In this document: positions 32,135 through 41,639 of the stretch, one piece after another
How positions within the stretch are numbered: the first letter of the stretch is position 1
Layout: every line of letters starts with the position of its first letter
DNA from: Bryobacterales bacterium
GTDB lineage: Bacteria > Acidobacteriota > Terriglobia > Bryobacterales > Bryobacteraceae
Direction: 5' to 3'
NCBI GenBank assembly: GCA_003169195.1
Contig: PMQB01000422.1
Coordinates: forward strand, 1,772 to 48,814
Length of the DNA stretch: 47,043 nt
Position numbers and translations under genes: made by a program
Notes under the pieces: model-generated
The model's input: only the letters and a program-made list of their open reading frames with translations
What the model was told of the DNA's origin: nothing
Databases searched by the model: none

Positions 32135-34753
32135 ATGCGCCCAATAATAAATCCTGTTCTCCTCATGCTCGCGCTTGCTTTGCTGGCAGGGAATGCCGCG
32201 GCGGCTGAACCTCCCGCAAAAGATACCGCCCTGGTCATTCCGCATACCCATTGGGAAGGCGCGGTCTTCAAAACGCGGGAGGAATATTTGGAAATGGGAC
32301 TGCCCAACATACTGAAAGCTCTTTACCTGTTGAAGAAGTATCCGAGCTATCGATTCGTGCTCGATCAGATGTGCTACGTGCGACCTTTCCTGGAGCGGTA
32401 TCCGAGCGAGGTGCCGATCTTCCAGCAGTTTCTTGCCGAAGGGCGATTGCAGATTGTCGGCGGGACCGACACGATGCACGACAACAACATGCCGGGCGGC
32501 GAATCGATTGTGCATCAGTATCTGCTGGGCAAGTCGTACTTTCGTAAAAAACTCGGATATGACGTGACCACTGGCTGGGGGCTGGACACGTTCGGGCACA
32601 ATGCGCAGATGCCGCAGATTCTGAAGTTGGCGGGAATGAAATCGTACTGGTTCCAGCGCGGGGTGGCTTCGGCGGAAGTTCCAAGCGAATTCGTGTGGCA
32701 GGGGATTGACGGCACACAAATACCGGCGTTCTGGTTGCCCATTGGCTATAGTCCGTTGGTCGGTGTGCCAGGCGACGAACATGAGTTCAGTGCGCTGTTG
32801 AACGGGAGATTCAACAGCCTGACGCCGTTCGCTCGCGGCGGCCATGAACGCGCATTGCTGGCGGGCGCTGATGTGTCCGAGCCTGAAGAGAAGCTGGCGA
32901 TCATGCTTGACAAGTTTAATCAGACGGGCACCGAACCGATCCGCGCCCGCTTCGCCTTGCCCTCAGATTTCGAAGCATCGGCGGCCAAGCGTTCAGACCG
33001 CCCGGTGATTGAAGGTGAACTCAATCCCGTTTTTCAGGGAGTTTATAGCAGCCGCATCGAGATGAAGCAAGCGATTCGAACTATGGAACAATTGCTCACG
33101 ACGGCCGAAAAACTGGGCGTGATGGCTAGCCTGCTGGGTGGTGACGCGAATCGAGAAGCCATTGATGAAGCGTGGGAACCCCTCTTGTTCAATCAGACGC
33201 ACGACCTGACATCGGGCGTGATGGTGGACAAAGTTTACGAGGATTCGATGCAGCGCTATGCGCAAGCGCGAGCGATGACCGAGAAACTGATCAGCGGCAG
33301 TCTGGAGACAATTGAGAGCAAAATCGACACAACTGGAAACGGGGTACCGGTTGTCGTGTTTAACATGTTGGGCTGGCCGCGAAGCGATGTAGCCGAAGTG
33401 GACGTGCCGTTCGCGGACTCGGGAGTGAGACAGCTAACGCTGTTCGATTCCGAAGCCAAGCCGGTGCCCTTGCAGTTTCTGAAAGTTCTGCGCAACGAAG
33501 ATGGCGGCATTCGGCAGGCGCGGATTGTCTTTATAGCGTGTGATGTACCGGCCATGGGTTATGCGGTTTATCACGTGGTGGCCAATGCGCCTACGACCGC
33601 GAAAGAAGCGCCTGCGCAATCTCACAGCACCATTCGCGACGATTTCGCGTCCATTGAAAATGAGTTTTACAAAGCCACGTTCAACTTGTGGACCGGCGAG
33701 ATGACAAGCCTCATTCTGAAAGAGAACAACTGGGAAGCGCTGTCGGGTGCCGGCAATATTGTGGCGCGCGAGTATGATGGCGGCGATTTCTGGGAACTCT
33801 ACGGAACGTTGAACGGCGGGCGATTCACTGCTATGACAAAAGAGATTCCGGCGCCGCGTCCTGCGTACACACAATGGAGCACCGATTTCGTAGGCGGCAG
33901 CGGCTCAACGAACGCGGGTGCCGTGTTTTCGGAATTCCGAATCCGTCATCCATTGGGGAAGAATCAGTTTGCCACACGGGTGCGCCTCTATCAGGGACTG
34001 CGGCGAATCGATATCAGCACTGAGTTAGTGAACGAGGAAGAGTTAGTTCGTTATCGCGCTGTATTTCCAACGAACCTACAAAGCGGCAAGCTGATGGAAG
34101 AGATTCCGTTCGGCGCGATTGAGCGGCCGCAAAAGCGCGAGTTCCCCGCACAGAACTGGATCGATTACAGCAACGGTACTAACGGGCTGACGCTGTTGAA
34201 CCAAGGCTTGCCCGGCAGCAACCTGGCGGACGGAAAACTTATGATTTCGCTGATGCGTTCGGCGCGGCTGATTTCCTATGGGTTCGGCGGTGGCTATGAG
34301 CCAGGAGTGGGGTCAGATAGTGGATTAGGAATCGGCGGGAAATACATACTCAACTATGCGATGGCTCCGCATATAGGAGATTGGCGGGCAGGAGCACCGT
34401 GGCGCGCGGGCATGGAGTTTAACAATCAGCTGATGGCGCGCACCGCTGCCGCGCATTCCGGCAGTCTGCCCGCTAAGTGGGGACTCATCAAGATCTCTGG
34501 AAGTGGCGATGATGTGGTCACATCGGCGCTCAAGTCCAGTGCCGACGGAAGTGTAGTCTTACGAGTGTATGAGGCAGCGGGCATTCCGAGTGAAGCGAAA
34601 GCCAGTTGGAGTGGGACGTTGACCCAGGTGCATGAGGCGAATTTGATTGAGGATGCGGGAGCGAGCGTCGATGTGCAACATGACAGCTTCAAGTTTGATT
34701 TGCGGCCGTATGAAATCAAGACCTTCAAGCTGGCGGTGAAACCGCTGCACTGA
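32135..34753 (+). CDS. Secreted GH38 alpha-mannosidase-like enzyme
   Basis: An 872-aa exported glycoside hydrolase of family 38 (signal LLMLALALLAGNAAAAEP). The catalytic-nucleophile segment is GWGLDTFGHNAQMPQ (Asp151). The first metal motif, normally H-x-H-W-D, reads HTHWEG at 37-42, a conservative Asp-to-Glu change at the zinc site. A helical middle domain with QTHDLTSG (metal histidine) and two beta-rich C-terminal domains complete the usual layout. It would release alpha-mannose from glycans in the periplasm. It sits 25 bp from the convergent symporter gene, which fits a sugar uptake and breakdown block. Confidence 0.87.
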   Translation: MRPIINPVLLMLALALLAGNAAAAEPPAKDTALVIPHTHWEGAVFKTREEYLEMGLPNILKALYLLKKYPSYRFVLDQMCYVRPFLERYPSEVPIFQQFLAEGRLQIVGGTDTMHDNNMPGGESIVHQYLLGKSYFRKKLGYDVTTGWGLDTFGHNAQMPQILKLAGMKSYWFQRGVASAEVPSEFVWQGIDGTQIPAFWLPIGYSPLVGVPGDEHEFSALLNGRFNSLTPFARGGHERALLAGADVSEPEEKLAIMLDKFNQTGTEPIRARFALPSDFEASAAKRSDRPVIEGELNPVFQGVYSSRIEMKQAIRTMEQLLTTAEKLGVMASLLGGDANREAIDEAWEPLLFNQTHDLTSGVMVDKVYEDSMQRYAQARAMTEKLISGSLETIESKIDTTGNGVPVVVFNMLGWPRSDVAEVDVPFADSGVRQLTLFDSEAKPVPLQFLKVLRNEDGGIRQARIVFIACDVPAMGYAVYHVVANAPTTAKEAPAQSHSTIRDDFASIENEFYKATFNLWTGEMTSLILKENNWEALSGAGNIVAREYDGGDFWELYGTLNGGRFTAMTKEIPAPRPAYTQWSTDFVGGSGSTNAGAVFSEFRIRHPLGKNQFATRVRLYQGLRRIDISTELVNEEELVRYRAVFPTNLQSGKLMEEIPFGAIERPQKREFPAQNWIDYSNGTNGLTLLNQGLPGSNLADGKLMISLMRSARLISYGFGGGYEPGVGSDSGLGIGGKYILNYAMAPHIGDWRAGAPWRAGMEFNNQLMARTAAAHSGSLPAKWGLIKISGSGDDVVTSALKSSADGSVVLRVYEAAGIPSEAKASWSGTLTQVHEANLIEDAGASVDVQHDSFKFDLRPYEIKTFKLAVKPLH

Positions 34754-34778
34754 TGGTTAGTGATCATGAAATGCTTTC

Positions 34779-36332
34779 TCAGCGGAAGCTCCACCACAGC
34801 ACCAGCGTACACACGAACAGCACCGTGGCCCAGATCCGGTAATCTGTTCCACCCGCTCGCTGCTCCTCGGAGCTAAACACCGTCCCCTCGATTTTGTACT
34901 CGGCCGGCGGCGTGGTCATGAGGCTCACTCCGATCATGGTGATCGCCGCCAGGCACCAGACCAAGATCGAACGATGGAGGAACGAAGTTAGATAAGGGTG
35001 CGATACTATCTCCCAACCCAATGTCTGGTCCAGGAACAAGAACATGCCAAACGCGAAACCTGCAACGCCTCCCGCGATAGCCCCAGCGGTGTTCCCGCGT
35101 TTCCAGAGCAACCCAATGAAGATCACCGCGCAAAGAGGCACTCCTAAATACGCCGAGATCATTTGGAGGTAGTGCCAGATTGTGACCGAGAGTCCCACCA
35201 ACGGAGCTGCCAACACACCAAGCACGGCCATCAGCACCGTGATTTTGCGCCCGGCCGCAACTTGCTCCTTATCGGAGAGGGTGGGTTTCCAGCGCATGAG
35301 AAAGTCGCGCACCACCAGCGTCGCGCTCGCGTTGTAGCAGGCGCTCATGGAGGACATCAGGATGGCGATGAGGCCGGCCAACACCAGGCCGCGAAGACCA
35401 ACGGGCAGTAGATCACTCACCATGCGCGGATAGGCCATATCCGCTTTGGGCAAGTGCGGATACAAGACACGAGCAATGACACCCGGTAACACCAGTATGA
35501 ACGGGATAAGCAACTTGAGGAAGCCTGCGAAAATGGCGCCCTTCTGGCCTTGGTCCACGGAGCGTGCGCCCAATACTCGCTGCACAATGGTCTGGTCCAT
35601 GCACCAATAGAACATTCCTCCGAAGAGGTTCCCGATGAAGAAGCCCGTAATGGGAAGCTCGGAATTGAGCGGCTTCACCATATGGATAAACGCGGGATCA
35701 ACTTTCGCGGTGAGGCCATGCCATCCGCCCACGCTGATGAGGCCAACCACAGTGAGGACGATGCTGCTGACAATGAGCCACGTGCCCTGCACCATATCTG
35801 CATAAACCACCGCGCGCAGGCCGCCCTTCATTGTGTAGAGTGCCGTGAAAATGGAGAGGACTATCATGACTACCAGTTGATTCCAACCGAATAGCAAGAC
35901 CAAGAGCAGGGAGCCGGCCCAAAGATCGATGGCGTTCTTGGTGAACACATTCATCACCAGCAGATTGCCAGAGAGGAAGGCGCGCAGTCCCCAGCCGAAG
36001 CGGCGTTCCAGGAATTCGGGGATGGTGTAGATTTTGTTGCGCAGATAGAGCGGGGTAAACAGCGAGGCGAGAATGATGAGGCACCAAGCCGCCATCCATT
36101 CGTACCCGCCGGTCACTAGGCCGACACGATAGCCATCACCTGCCATACCAACCACGTGCTCGGCTGAAATATTGGAGGCAAGGAGAGACATGCCGATAAA
36201 CGGCCACCGCAGATCGCGTCCCGCCAGGAAGTACTCAGCGTCGGTTTGCTTTTTGCCCGCCGCACGGAGCACGGCGCCCACTACAAGCGCCAAGCTGATA
36301 ACGATAATCACCGAATCGAGGATGCCTAACAT
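34779..36332 (-). CDS. Sodium:solute symporter (SSS family, sugar-type)
   Basis: A 517-aa transporter with 13-14 predicted helices of the SSS family, in the SglT-like branch. ATG 36332 is chosen over the longest frame because of AAGGAG upstream and because it leads straight into helix 1 (LDSVIIVISLALVVGAVL). Family landmarks are AEYFLAGRDLRWPFIGMSLL, ASNISAEHVVGMAGDGYRVG, YTIPEFLERRFG and GLVLAGLIAILMSSMSACYN. It would import a sugar or sugar acid with sodium. It is divergent from the lactonase/dehydratase operon, supporting uptake of its substrate. Confidence 0.9.
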   Translation of the reverse strand: MLGILDSVIIVISLALVVGAVLRAAGKKQTDAEYFLAGRDLRWPFIGMSLLASNISAEHVVGMAGDGYRVGLVTGGYEWMAAWCLIILASLFTPLYLRNKIYTIPEFLERRFGWGLRAFLSGNLLVMNVFTKNAIDLWAGSLLLVLLFGWNQLVVMIVLSIFTALYTMKGGLRAVVYADMVQGTWLIVSSIVLTVVGLISVGGWHGLTAKVDPAFIHMVKPLNSELPITGFFIGNLFGGMFYWCMDQTIVQRVLGARSVDQGQKGAIFAGFLKLLIPFILVLPGVIARVLYPHLPKADMAYPRMVSDLLPVGLRGLVLAGLIAILMSSMSACYNASATLVVRDFLMRWKPTLSDKEQVAAGRKITVLMAVLGVLAAPLVGLSVTIWHYLQMISAYLGVPLCAVIFIGLLWKRGNTAGAIAGGVAGFAFGMFLFLDQTLGWEIVSHPYLTSFLHRSILVWCLAAITMIGVSLMTTPPAEYKIEGTVFSSEEQRAGGTDYRIWATVLFVCTLVLWWSFR

Positions 36333-36424
36333 CCGCAGAGCGCTCCTTGCTAGTGAGTATTGGCCCTCCAATTGTATTCGTTGAACGGCTAGCGGCTCGG
36401 CCTCTTCCCATCGTTTGACATACA

Positions 36425-37474
36425 ATGACGCCGATGCGTTCCAAATACTCTAACCAGTCCGGCTTAGGCCGAAGGTTGTTCCTCTTGGGCTCCGCCGCCG
36501 CGCCTCTCTTCGGTCAGACAATGCGCGATTGGGCCGGCAACGCTCAGCCCATCCGCTATCCAGACCCTGATGTGATCGCGCTAGACAAGAGCTTTGCCAA
36601 ATACCAGTTGTTCAACGCAATCGTGTATCGCCACTATGTCGGCACAAGGTGGGCAGAGGGGCCCGCTTGGTGCGGTCAGGGGCAGTATCTTCTCTGGAGC
36701 GACATTCCCAACAACCGCCAATTGCGTTTTCTGGAAGAGGACGACCATGTGACTACGTTCCGCAGTCCTTCCGGATACAGCAACGGCAACACCTTCGACT
36801 TCGAAGGGCGGCAGCTTTCCTGCGAGCACGCAGGCCGGCGCGTTGTGCGCTATGAGCACACAGGTGCGGTGACAACCATTGCCGACCGGTACAACGGAAA
36901 GCCCCTCAATTCGCCGAACGATATCGTGGTTCACCCGGATGGCTCCATTTGGTTTACCGACCCTCCCTATGGCATTCTAGGGAACTATGAAGGCAACGAG
37001 GCGACGCCCGAAATTAAAGAAGCCGTCTACCGTGTAGATGCGAAGACAGCCAAGATCGAGATGATGACGGACGCGCTGGACAAGCCCAACGGTATCTGTT
37101 TCTCAAACGATTACAAAAAGGTCTACATCTGCGATACCGGGCAGCCGCGCAATGTGCAGGTGTTCGATCTGGCGGATAACAAGCTGCGTAATCAGAAACT
37201 GTTTACCGATATGAAGCTCGGAGACAAATCCGGCCTGGCCGACGGCATTCGTGCCGATGTGGACGGCAACATCTGGGCCGGGTCAAATGGCGGACCCGGC
37301 TACGACGGCGTGCAAGTTTTTTCACCGGCCGGACAGCGGATCGGCATGATTGTGCTGCCGGAGATTTGCGCCAACCTTTGCTTTGGTGGACCGAAACGCA
37401 ACCGGCTCTTCATGGCGGCCAGTCAGTCGTTGTATTCGCTTTATGTGGGAACACAAGGGGCGCACATCGCGTAG
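36425..37474 (+). CDS. SMP-30/gluconolactonase-family lactonase
   Basis: A 349-aa six-bladed propeller lactonase. The N-terminus has a Tat-like GRRLFLLGSAAAPLFGQ, so it is probably exported. Metal and active-site residues are seen in RWAEGPAWCG (Glu), LNSPNDIVVHPDGSIWFTDP (Asn/Asp), LDKPNGICFSNDYKKVYICD (Asn) and GLADGIRADVDGN (Asp). ATG 36425 or 36434 could be the start. It would open an aldonolactone to the acid, which the next gene's dehydratase (4 bp downstream) would then act on. Substrate specificity cannot be read from the sequence. Confidence 0.88.
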   Translation: MTPMRSKYSNQSGLGRRLFLLGSAAAPLFGQTMRDWAGNAQPIRYPDPDVIALDKSFAKYQLFNAIVYRHYVGTRWAEGPAWCGQGQYLLWSDIPNNRQLRFLEEDDHVTTFRSPSGYSNGNTFDFEGRQLSCEHAGRRVVRYEHTGAVTTIADRYNGKPLNSPNDIVVHPDGSIWFTDPPYGILGNYEGNEATPEIKEAVYRVDAKTAKIEMMTDALDKPNGICFSNDYKKVYICDTGQPRNVQVFDLADNKLRNQKLFTDMKLGDKSGLADGIRADVDGNIWAGSNGGPGYDGVQVFSPAGQRIGMIVLPEICANLCFGGPKRNRLFMAASQSLYSLYVGTQGAHIA

Positions 37475-37478
37475 CAGA

Positions 37479-39251
37479 ATGAGCGAACCCTCGGACAAAC
37501 GACTGCGCAGCGAACTCTGGTTCAACGACGAACCCGGTGAGACGGCGGTCTATCTCGAACGCTTCTTCAACTACGGCATGACCAAGGCCGAGCTTCGTTC
37601 CAAGCGGCCCATCATCGGCATTGCGCAGTCGGGCGGAGATCTGACTCCATGCAACCGGATACACGTGAGCCTGGCCAGCCGCGTGAAGGATGGCATTCGG
37701 GACGCGGGCGGCATTCCGTTCGAGTTCCCCACGCACCCGCTGCAAGAAACCGGCCGCCGCCCTACCGCTGCGTTAGATCGCAATCTCGCCTACTTAGGTT
37801 TGGTCGAGATTCTGAGTGGCTACGCTTTCGACGGCGTGGTGCTGATGACCGGTTGTGATAAGACCACGCCCGCTTGCCTGATGGCGGCGGCTACCGTCAA
37901 CATGCCCGCGATCGTTCTTTCCGGCGGTCCTATGTTGAACAGCTATCTGAATGGGAGGCCCGTTGGCACCGGCACCATGCTATGGGAGGCGCGCCGTCTG
38001 ATGGCCGCTGGGCAGATTGATGGAGAAGAACTGATCGACCGCGTTGTGCACGGCATACCGAGTGCCGGCCATTGCAACACCATGGGTACCGCGTTATCGA
38101 TGAACTCGCTGGCCGAAGCTTTGGGCATGTCTCTTCCCGGCTGTGCCAGCATTCCGGCTCCCTATGCTGAACGTGCTCGCCTCGCTTACGAAACGGGTAA
38201 GCGCATTGTCCAGATGGTTCACGAAGACTTGACACCGAGCCGCATTCTCACGCGCGAAGCTTTCGAGAACTCCATCGTGGTGGCATCCGCCATTGGCGCT
38301 TCGACGAACTGCCCTCCGCATATCATCGCCATCGCACGGCATATGGGCGTTCCCCTCGACATTCACGACTGGGAGACGTTCGGCCACGACGTACCGCTGC
38401 TTGCCAACATTCAGCCCGCTGGTGAGTTTCTGGGAGAGGAGTATCACCGCGCTGGCGGCGTGCCCGCCATCATAGGCGAATTGATTCACGCTGGCCATGT
38501 TCGAACTGGACCGCTGACGGCGAATGGAAAAACAATTGGCGAAAATTACAGTGATCAGCGCAGCCTGAACAACAACATTATCCGGCCTTGCAGCAATCCG
38601 GTGAGTGACCGCGCGGGTTTCGTTGTCGTGTCGGGCAATCTTTTCGATTCCGCATTGGTCAAGACTTCAGTGATTGGCGAAGACTTCAAGCGTCGTTTTC
38701 TTTCAACCCCTGGATCGATTGACTGCTTCGTATCTCGCGTCATCGTCTTTGATGGGCCCGAAGACTATCGCCGCCGTATCGAAGACCCGGCGCTCGATAT
38801 TGACGAAACGTGCATGCTGGTTGTCCGAGGTGCGGGGCCGGTGGGATATCCGGGTTCGGCCGAGGTAGTCAACATGACTCCCCCAGGCCATTTGACCAGC
38901 CGCGGGATTGGCGTTTTACCTTGTATGGGAGACGGCAGGCAAAGCGGCACGTCCGACACGCCCTCAATTCTGAATGCGTCGCCGGAATCGGTAGTCGGGG
39001 GTAATCTGGCCATTTTGCAGACGGGTGACAAAGTGAAGGTGGACCTCCGAAACCGGCGCGTGGATGTACTGCTGAGCGAGGAGGAAATTGAGGAGCGGCA
39101 ACGCAATTTGAAACCGGTGGTACTCAAGAACGATTCGCCTTGGCAGGAGTTGTACCGGCAACATGTCGGCCAATTGGATACGGGCGGTTGTTTGGAATTC
39201 GCGATTGGGTATAGAGATCTGCGAAGTGTGGTTCCACGCCATTCACACTGA
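37479..39251 (+). CDS. IlvD/Edd-family sugar-acid dehydratase
   Basis: A 590-aa iron-sulphur dehydratase, in length and motifs closer to L-arabonate/D-xylonate dehydratases than to IlvD. Cluster cysteines are Cys58 (GGDLTPCNR), Cys126 (MTGCDKTTPACLM, with Lys128) and Cys199 (HCNTMGTALSMNSLAEALG). The IIRPCSNPVSDRAGFVVV segment leads into the C-terminal domain. The longer open frame starting inside the lactonase gene is rejected in favour of ATG 37479. It would convert an aldonate to 2-keto-3-deoxyaldonate, and forms an operon with the SMP-30 lactonase. Confidence 0.92.
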   Translation: MSEPSDKRLRSELWFNDEPGETAVYLERFFNYGMTKAELRSKRPIIGIAQSGGDLTPCNRIHVSLASRVKDGIRDAGGIPFEFPTHPLQETGRRPTAALDRNLAYLGLVEILSGYAFDGVVLMTGCDKTTPACLMAAATVNMPAIVLSGGPMLNSYLNGRPVGTGTMLWEARRLMAAGQIDGEELIDRVVHGIPSAGHCNTMGTALSMNSLAEALGMSLPGCASIPAPYAERARLAYETGKRIVQMVHEDLTPSRILTREAFENSIVVASAIGASTNCPPHIIAIARHMGVPLDIHDWETFGHDVPLLANIQPAGEFLGEEYHRAGGVPAIIGELIHAGHVRTGPLTANGKTIGENYSDQRSLNNNIIRPCSNPVSDRAGFVVVSGNLFDSALVKTSVIGEDFKRRFLSTPGSIDCFVSRVIVFDGPEDYRRRIEDPALDIDETCMLVVRGAGPVGYPGSAEVVNMTPPGHLTSRGIGVLPCMGDGRQSGTSDTPSILNASPESVVGGNLAILQTGDKVKVDLRNRRVDVLLSEEEIEERQRNLKPVVLKNDSPWQELYRQHVGQLDTGGCLEFAIGYRDLRSVVPRHSH

Positions 39252-39260
39252 GCGAGCCGA

Positions 39261-39594
39261 TTTTGCGAAACGAACCCAATTATTGAAGAAGGAATGAGAC
39301 CGGAGTGCGCTTCGAAGCCAACGATAGGCGAAGAGAAGGCGATTTTTACGAAACAAGATCTGGGATCTGGGCCGTCGATGGGCATTTTGCGCTACGAAGC
39401 CAACTTAGTTCAGGCGGTGCTGTTTGAAAAAACGAACCCAACGCCGCGGGCCGTCCCGGACATATTGCGGAGCCATGAGGTCGGCTTACGCTTCGAAGCC
39501 AAAGAAAAGGCGAAGAGAAGGCGTCTTTTGCGAAACGAAGTGAAACGAAGCCAAAAGGTATGAGTGTCGGCCGTTTGAAAAAGCGAACCCAACG
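39261..39594. repeat. Cluster of degenerate repeats in a 714-bp non-coding gap
   Basis: Three copies of a core resembling GTTTGAAAAARCGAACCCAACG lie at 39261-39280 (diverged), 39422-39443 and 39573-39594. Two copies of a second unit, CTTCGAAGCCAA followed by GGCGAAGAGAAGGCG, lie at 39310-39341 and 39490-39523, each followed by TTTTnCGAAAC. The order unit 1 - unit 2 repeats about every 150-180 bp. Short open frames through it look like read-through of repeats rather than genes. I recall similar text recurring between genes in other acidobacterial genomes. From 39595 to 39965 I see no gene or clear signal. Confidence 0.6.
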
Positions 39595-39965
39595 GCCGAG
39601 GGCCAACCCCAACTAGATAAAGGTGGGTGGCCCAAGACGGAAGAAGCGATTGCCGAGCCTTGGCAGAATTTAAGTTGTCAAATAACTGTTGGCCAACGCT
39701 TCGAACACCTTGCGGCGAGGAAAGATTGGCGCGGAACCAACGGCCCCGAGTGGTTCGAAAATAGCGCAGGGCAGTGGACGCCTGGATGAAGGTAATAGAG
39801 TGAAAATTGGCTAATGCCTTGTGGTTCAAATAGTTAGCTTGCGAAAATAAACCCTGAAAATTTGTGACCGAGGAACACGGATGACCTTTGACGGGATTTC
39901 GCGCTGAATAGGGGATCGACTAACAGAGCGGTCACGCCCGGCAACGGCTCTCCTGCTCAAGTTGA

Positions 39966-40730
39966 TTAGCACAGTAAGCCGCGCACAGCTGCCAACCCGG
40001 CTCGCGCCGCTCGCGCCATGAATTGCAGATCGCTGCCGACCGTCAAGATTTGGCCACCACGTTTTATGTAACTCTGGCATTCTTCGGCACTCCAAGTCGG
40101 CAGTCCATAGGGCGTCGAATGAGCCCGAGCCCGCTCAATGGCCTTGTCGACCAACTGTTGGACAGCGGGATGATCCGTTTGCGCCGCCAAGTTCATAAAA
40201 TTAGCGAGATCAGAAGGGCCAATGAATACTCCATCAATCCCCTTCGTTTGAAGAATGTCGTCCATGCAGGCCACAGCCGATGGTGTCTCAATCTGAATGA
40301 TCAGAGCGATATCGCTATTCGCTTTCTCGGCGTAGTCGCGCAGGTCTTGAAAATACCGGCTGGCGCGAGTTGGACTGAAACCGCGAACACCTTGCGGCGG
40401 ATACCGGCAATAACTCACGGCTTTTTCGGCATCCTCCGGAGTGTTGATCATTGGAACAACCACGGCTTGCGCTCCTAGGTCAAGCGCCGTTTGAAAGTGA
40501 TCTTGCGAGTTGCTCGACAAACGCACCACCGGTGCCGACACGCTGCCTTTCATTGAAACAAGAATTGTCCGCAGATTGTGCCGGTCAATCGGAACATGTT
40601 CGGTATCAATCAGCAGCCAATCGAACCCGACATCCGCCATCAACTCCACCGAATATGGATCGGCAAAGGCAATCCAACTGCCAATCGCCGGGCGCCCGCT
40701 TTTCAAAAGAGTCTGGAAGGAATTCGCCAT
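39966..40730 (-). CDS. HpcH/HpaI-family aldolase
   Basis: A 254-aa class II (metal-dependent) aldolase of the HpcH/HpaI/2-keto-3-deoxy-L-rhamnonate type. Visible active-site residues are His45 in LIDTEHVPID, Arg70 in PVVRLSS, and the metal ligands Glu148 (IIQIETPSAV) and Asp174 (GVFIGPSDLA). The much longer open frame upstream runs antisense through the FAH gene and is not real; ATG 40730 gives the normal family length. It would split a 2-keto-3-deoxy sugar acid into pyruvate and an aldehyde, the step after the IlvD/Edd dehydratase. Confidence 0.92.
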   Translation of the reverse strand: MANSFQTLLKSGRPAIGSWIAFADPYSVELMADVGFDWLLIDTEHVPIDRHNLRTILVSMKGSVSAPVVRLSSNSQDHFQTALDLGAQAVVVPMINTPEDAEKAVSYCRYPPQGVRGFSPTRASRYFQDLRDYAEKANSDIALIIQIETPSAVACMDDILQTKGIDGVFIGPSDLANFMNLAAQTDHPAVQQLVDKAIERARAHSTPYGLPTWSAEECQSYIKRGGQILTVGSDLQFMARAARAGLAAVRGLLC

Positions 40731-40781
40731 AAAAAGAAGTTCAATAATATCGCCTAGCGCTGCACGTTCTACACTGCTTAC

Positions 40782-41639
40782 ATGCGCTTTGTGACATTTG
40801 AATATGGCGGAAAGATCGCCCCGGGCCTGATGGCGCCGGATGAAACAGTGATCGATCTTTCGGAGGCGGGGTTTACGACTCTGCTGGATTTGATTGAGGC
40901 GGGCGATGATGGCCGCATGAAGGCCGAGAATTTTGCGGCGGGTGCGAAGGCGGAGAATAAGCGCGCGCTCAAGACTGTGAAATTGATGGCGCCGATTCCG
41001 AAGCCGCGCAAATTGCTGTGCGTTGGACTGAACTATCGGGATCACGCGGCGGAGACCGGTGCGACGATTCCCGATGTGCCGACGATTTTCAACAAGTTCG
41101 CCACGGCGGTGATTGGTCCCGGCGACGATATTGTGCTGCCGAAAGTTTCGAAGTCGCCGGATTATGAGGCGGAGTTCGCGTTTGTGATTGGACGCGGCGG
41201 GCGGCACATTGCCAAGGAAGATTGGCAGGACCATGTTTGGGGCTACACGATTGTGAACGATGTTTCGGCGCGGGATTATCAGCGTGCGACGACGCAGTGG
41301 CTGATGGGGAAGACGTTCGATACGTTTGCGCCGATGGGGCCTTGGATTGTGACGGCGGATGAGATTGCCGATCCGCACAATGTGAATATTCAGTTGGAGA
41401 TTAGTGGCGAGGTTTTGCAGAACTCCAATACGCGCGAGTTGATTTTCAAGATTCCGGAGTTGATTGCGTTTCTTTCGAGTGTGTTTACGTTGGAGGCGGG
41501 CGACATTGTTTCGACGGGGACGCCGGCGGGTGTGGGTGTGGCGCGGAAGCCGCAGCGGTTTTTGAAGCCAGGGGAGGAAGTGGTGATTACGGTGCAGGGG
41601 ATTGGGGAGTTGCGGAATCCGGTGGTGGCGGAGGGGTAG
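40782..41639 (+). CDS. Fumarylacetoacetate hydrolase (FAH) family protein
   Basis: A 285-aa FAH-fold hydrolase, decarboxylase or lyase. The N-terminal small domain (FEYGGKIAPGLMAPDETVID) precedes the catalytic core with the metal triad: LCVGLNYRDHAAETGA, Glu-x-Glu in SPDYEAEFAFVIG and Asp in GYTIVNDVSARDYQ. It ends with GDIVSTGTPAGVGV. It starts 51 bp from the divergent HpaI aldolase. In non-phosphorylative L-rhamnose and L-fucose pathways, FAH proteins hydrolyse 2,4-diketo-3-deoxy acids; that is a possible role here, among others such as oxaloacetate decarboxylation. Confidence 0.9.
   Translation: MRFVTFEYGGKIAPGLMAPDETVIDLSEAGFTTLLDLIEAGDDGRMKAENFAAGAKAENKRALKTVKLMAPIPKPRKLLCVGLNYRDHAAETGATIPDVPTIFNKFATAVIGPGDDIVLPKVSKSPDYEAEFAFVIGRGGRHIAKEDWQDHVWGYTIVNDVSARDYQRATTQWLMGKTFDTFAPMGPWIVTADEIADPHNVNIQLEISGEVLQNSNTRELIFKIPELIAFLSSVFTLEAGDIVSTGTPAGVGVARKPQRFLKPGEEVVITVQGIGELRNPVVAEG

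Noticed and set aside
32099-32845. Upstream extension of the STAS gene frame
   Set aside because: It is antisense to the GH38 gene; ATG 32098 has a good ribosome site and begins the STAS domain.
37350-37478. Upstream extension of the dehydratase frame
   Set aside because: It overlaps the lactonase gene in another frame and adds residues not found in IlvD/Edd proteins.
39294-39829. Several 80-140-codon open frames on both strands over the repeat cluster
   Set aside because: They read through the degenerate repeats, overlap each other and carry repeat-derived phrases (such as WVRFF and GFVFSN) rather than a protein fold.
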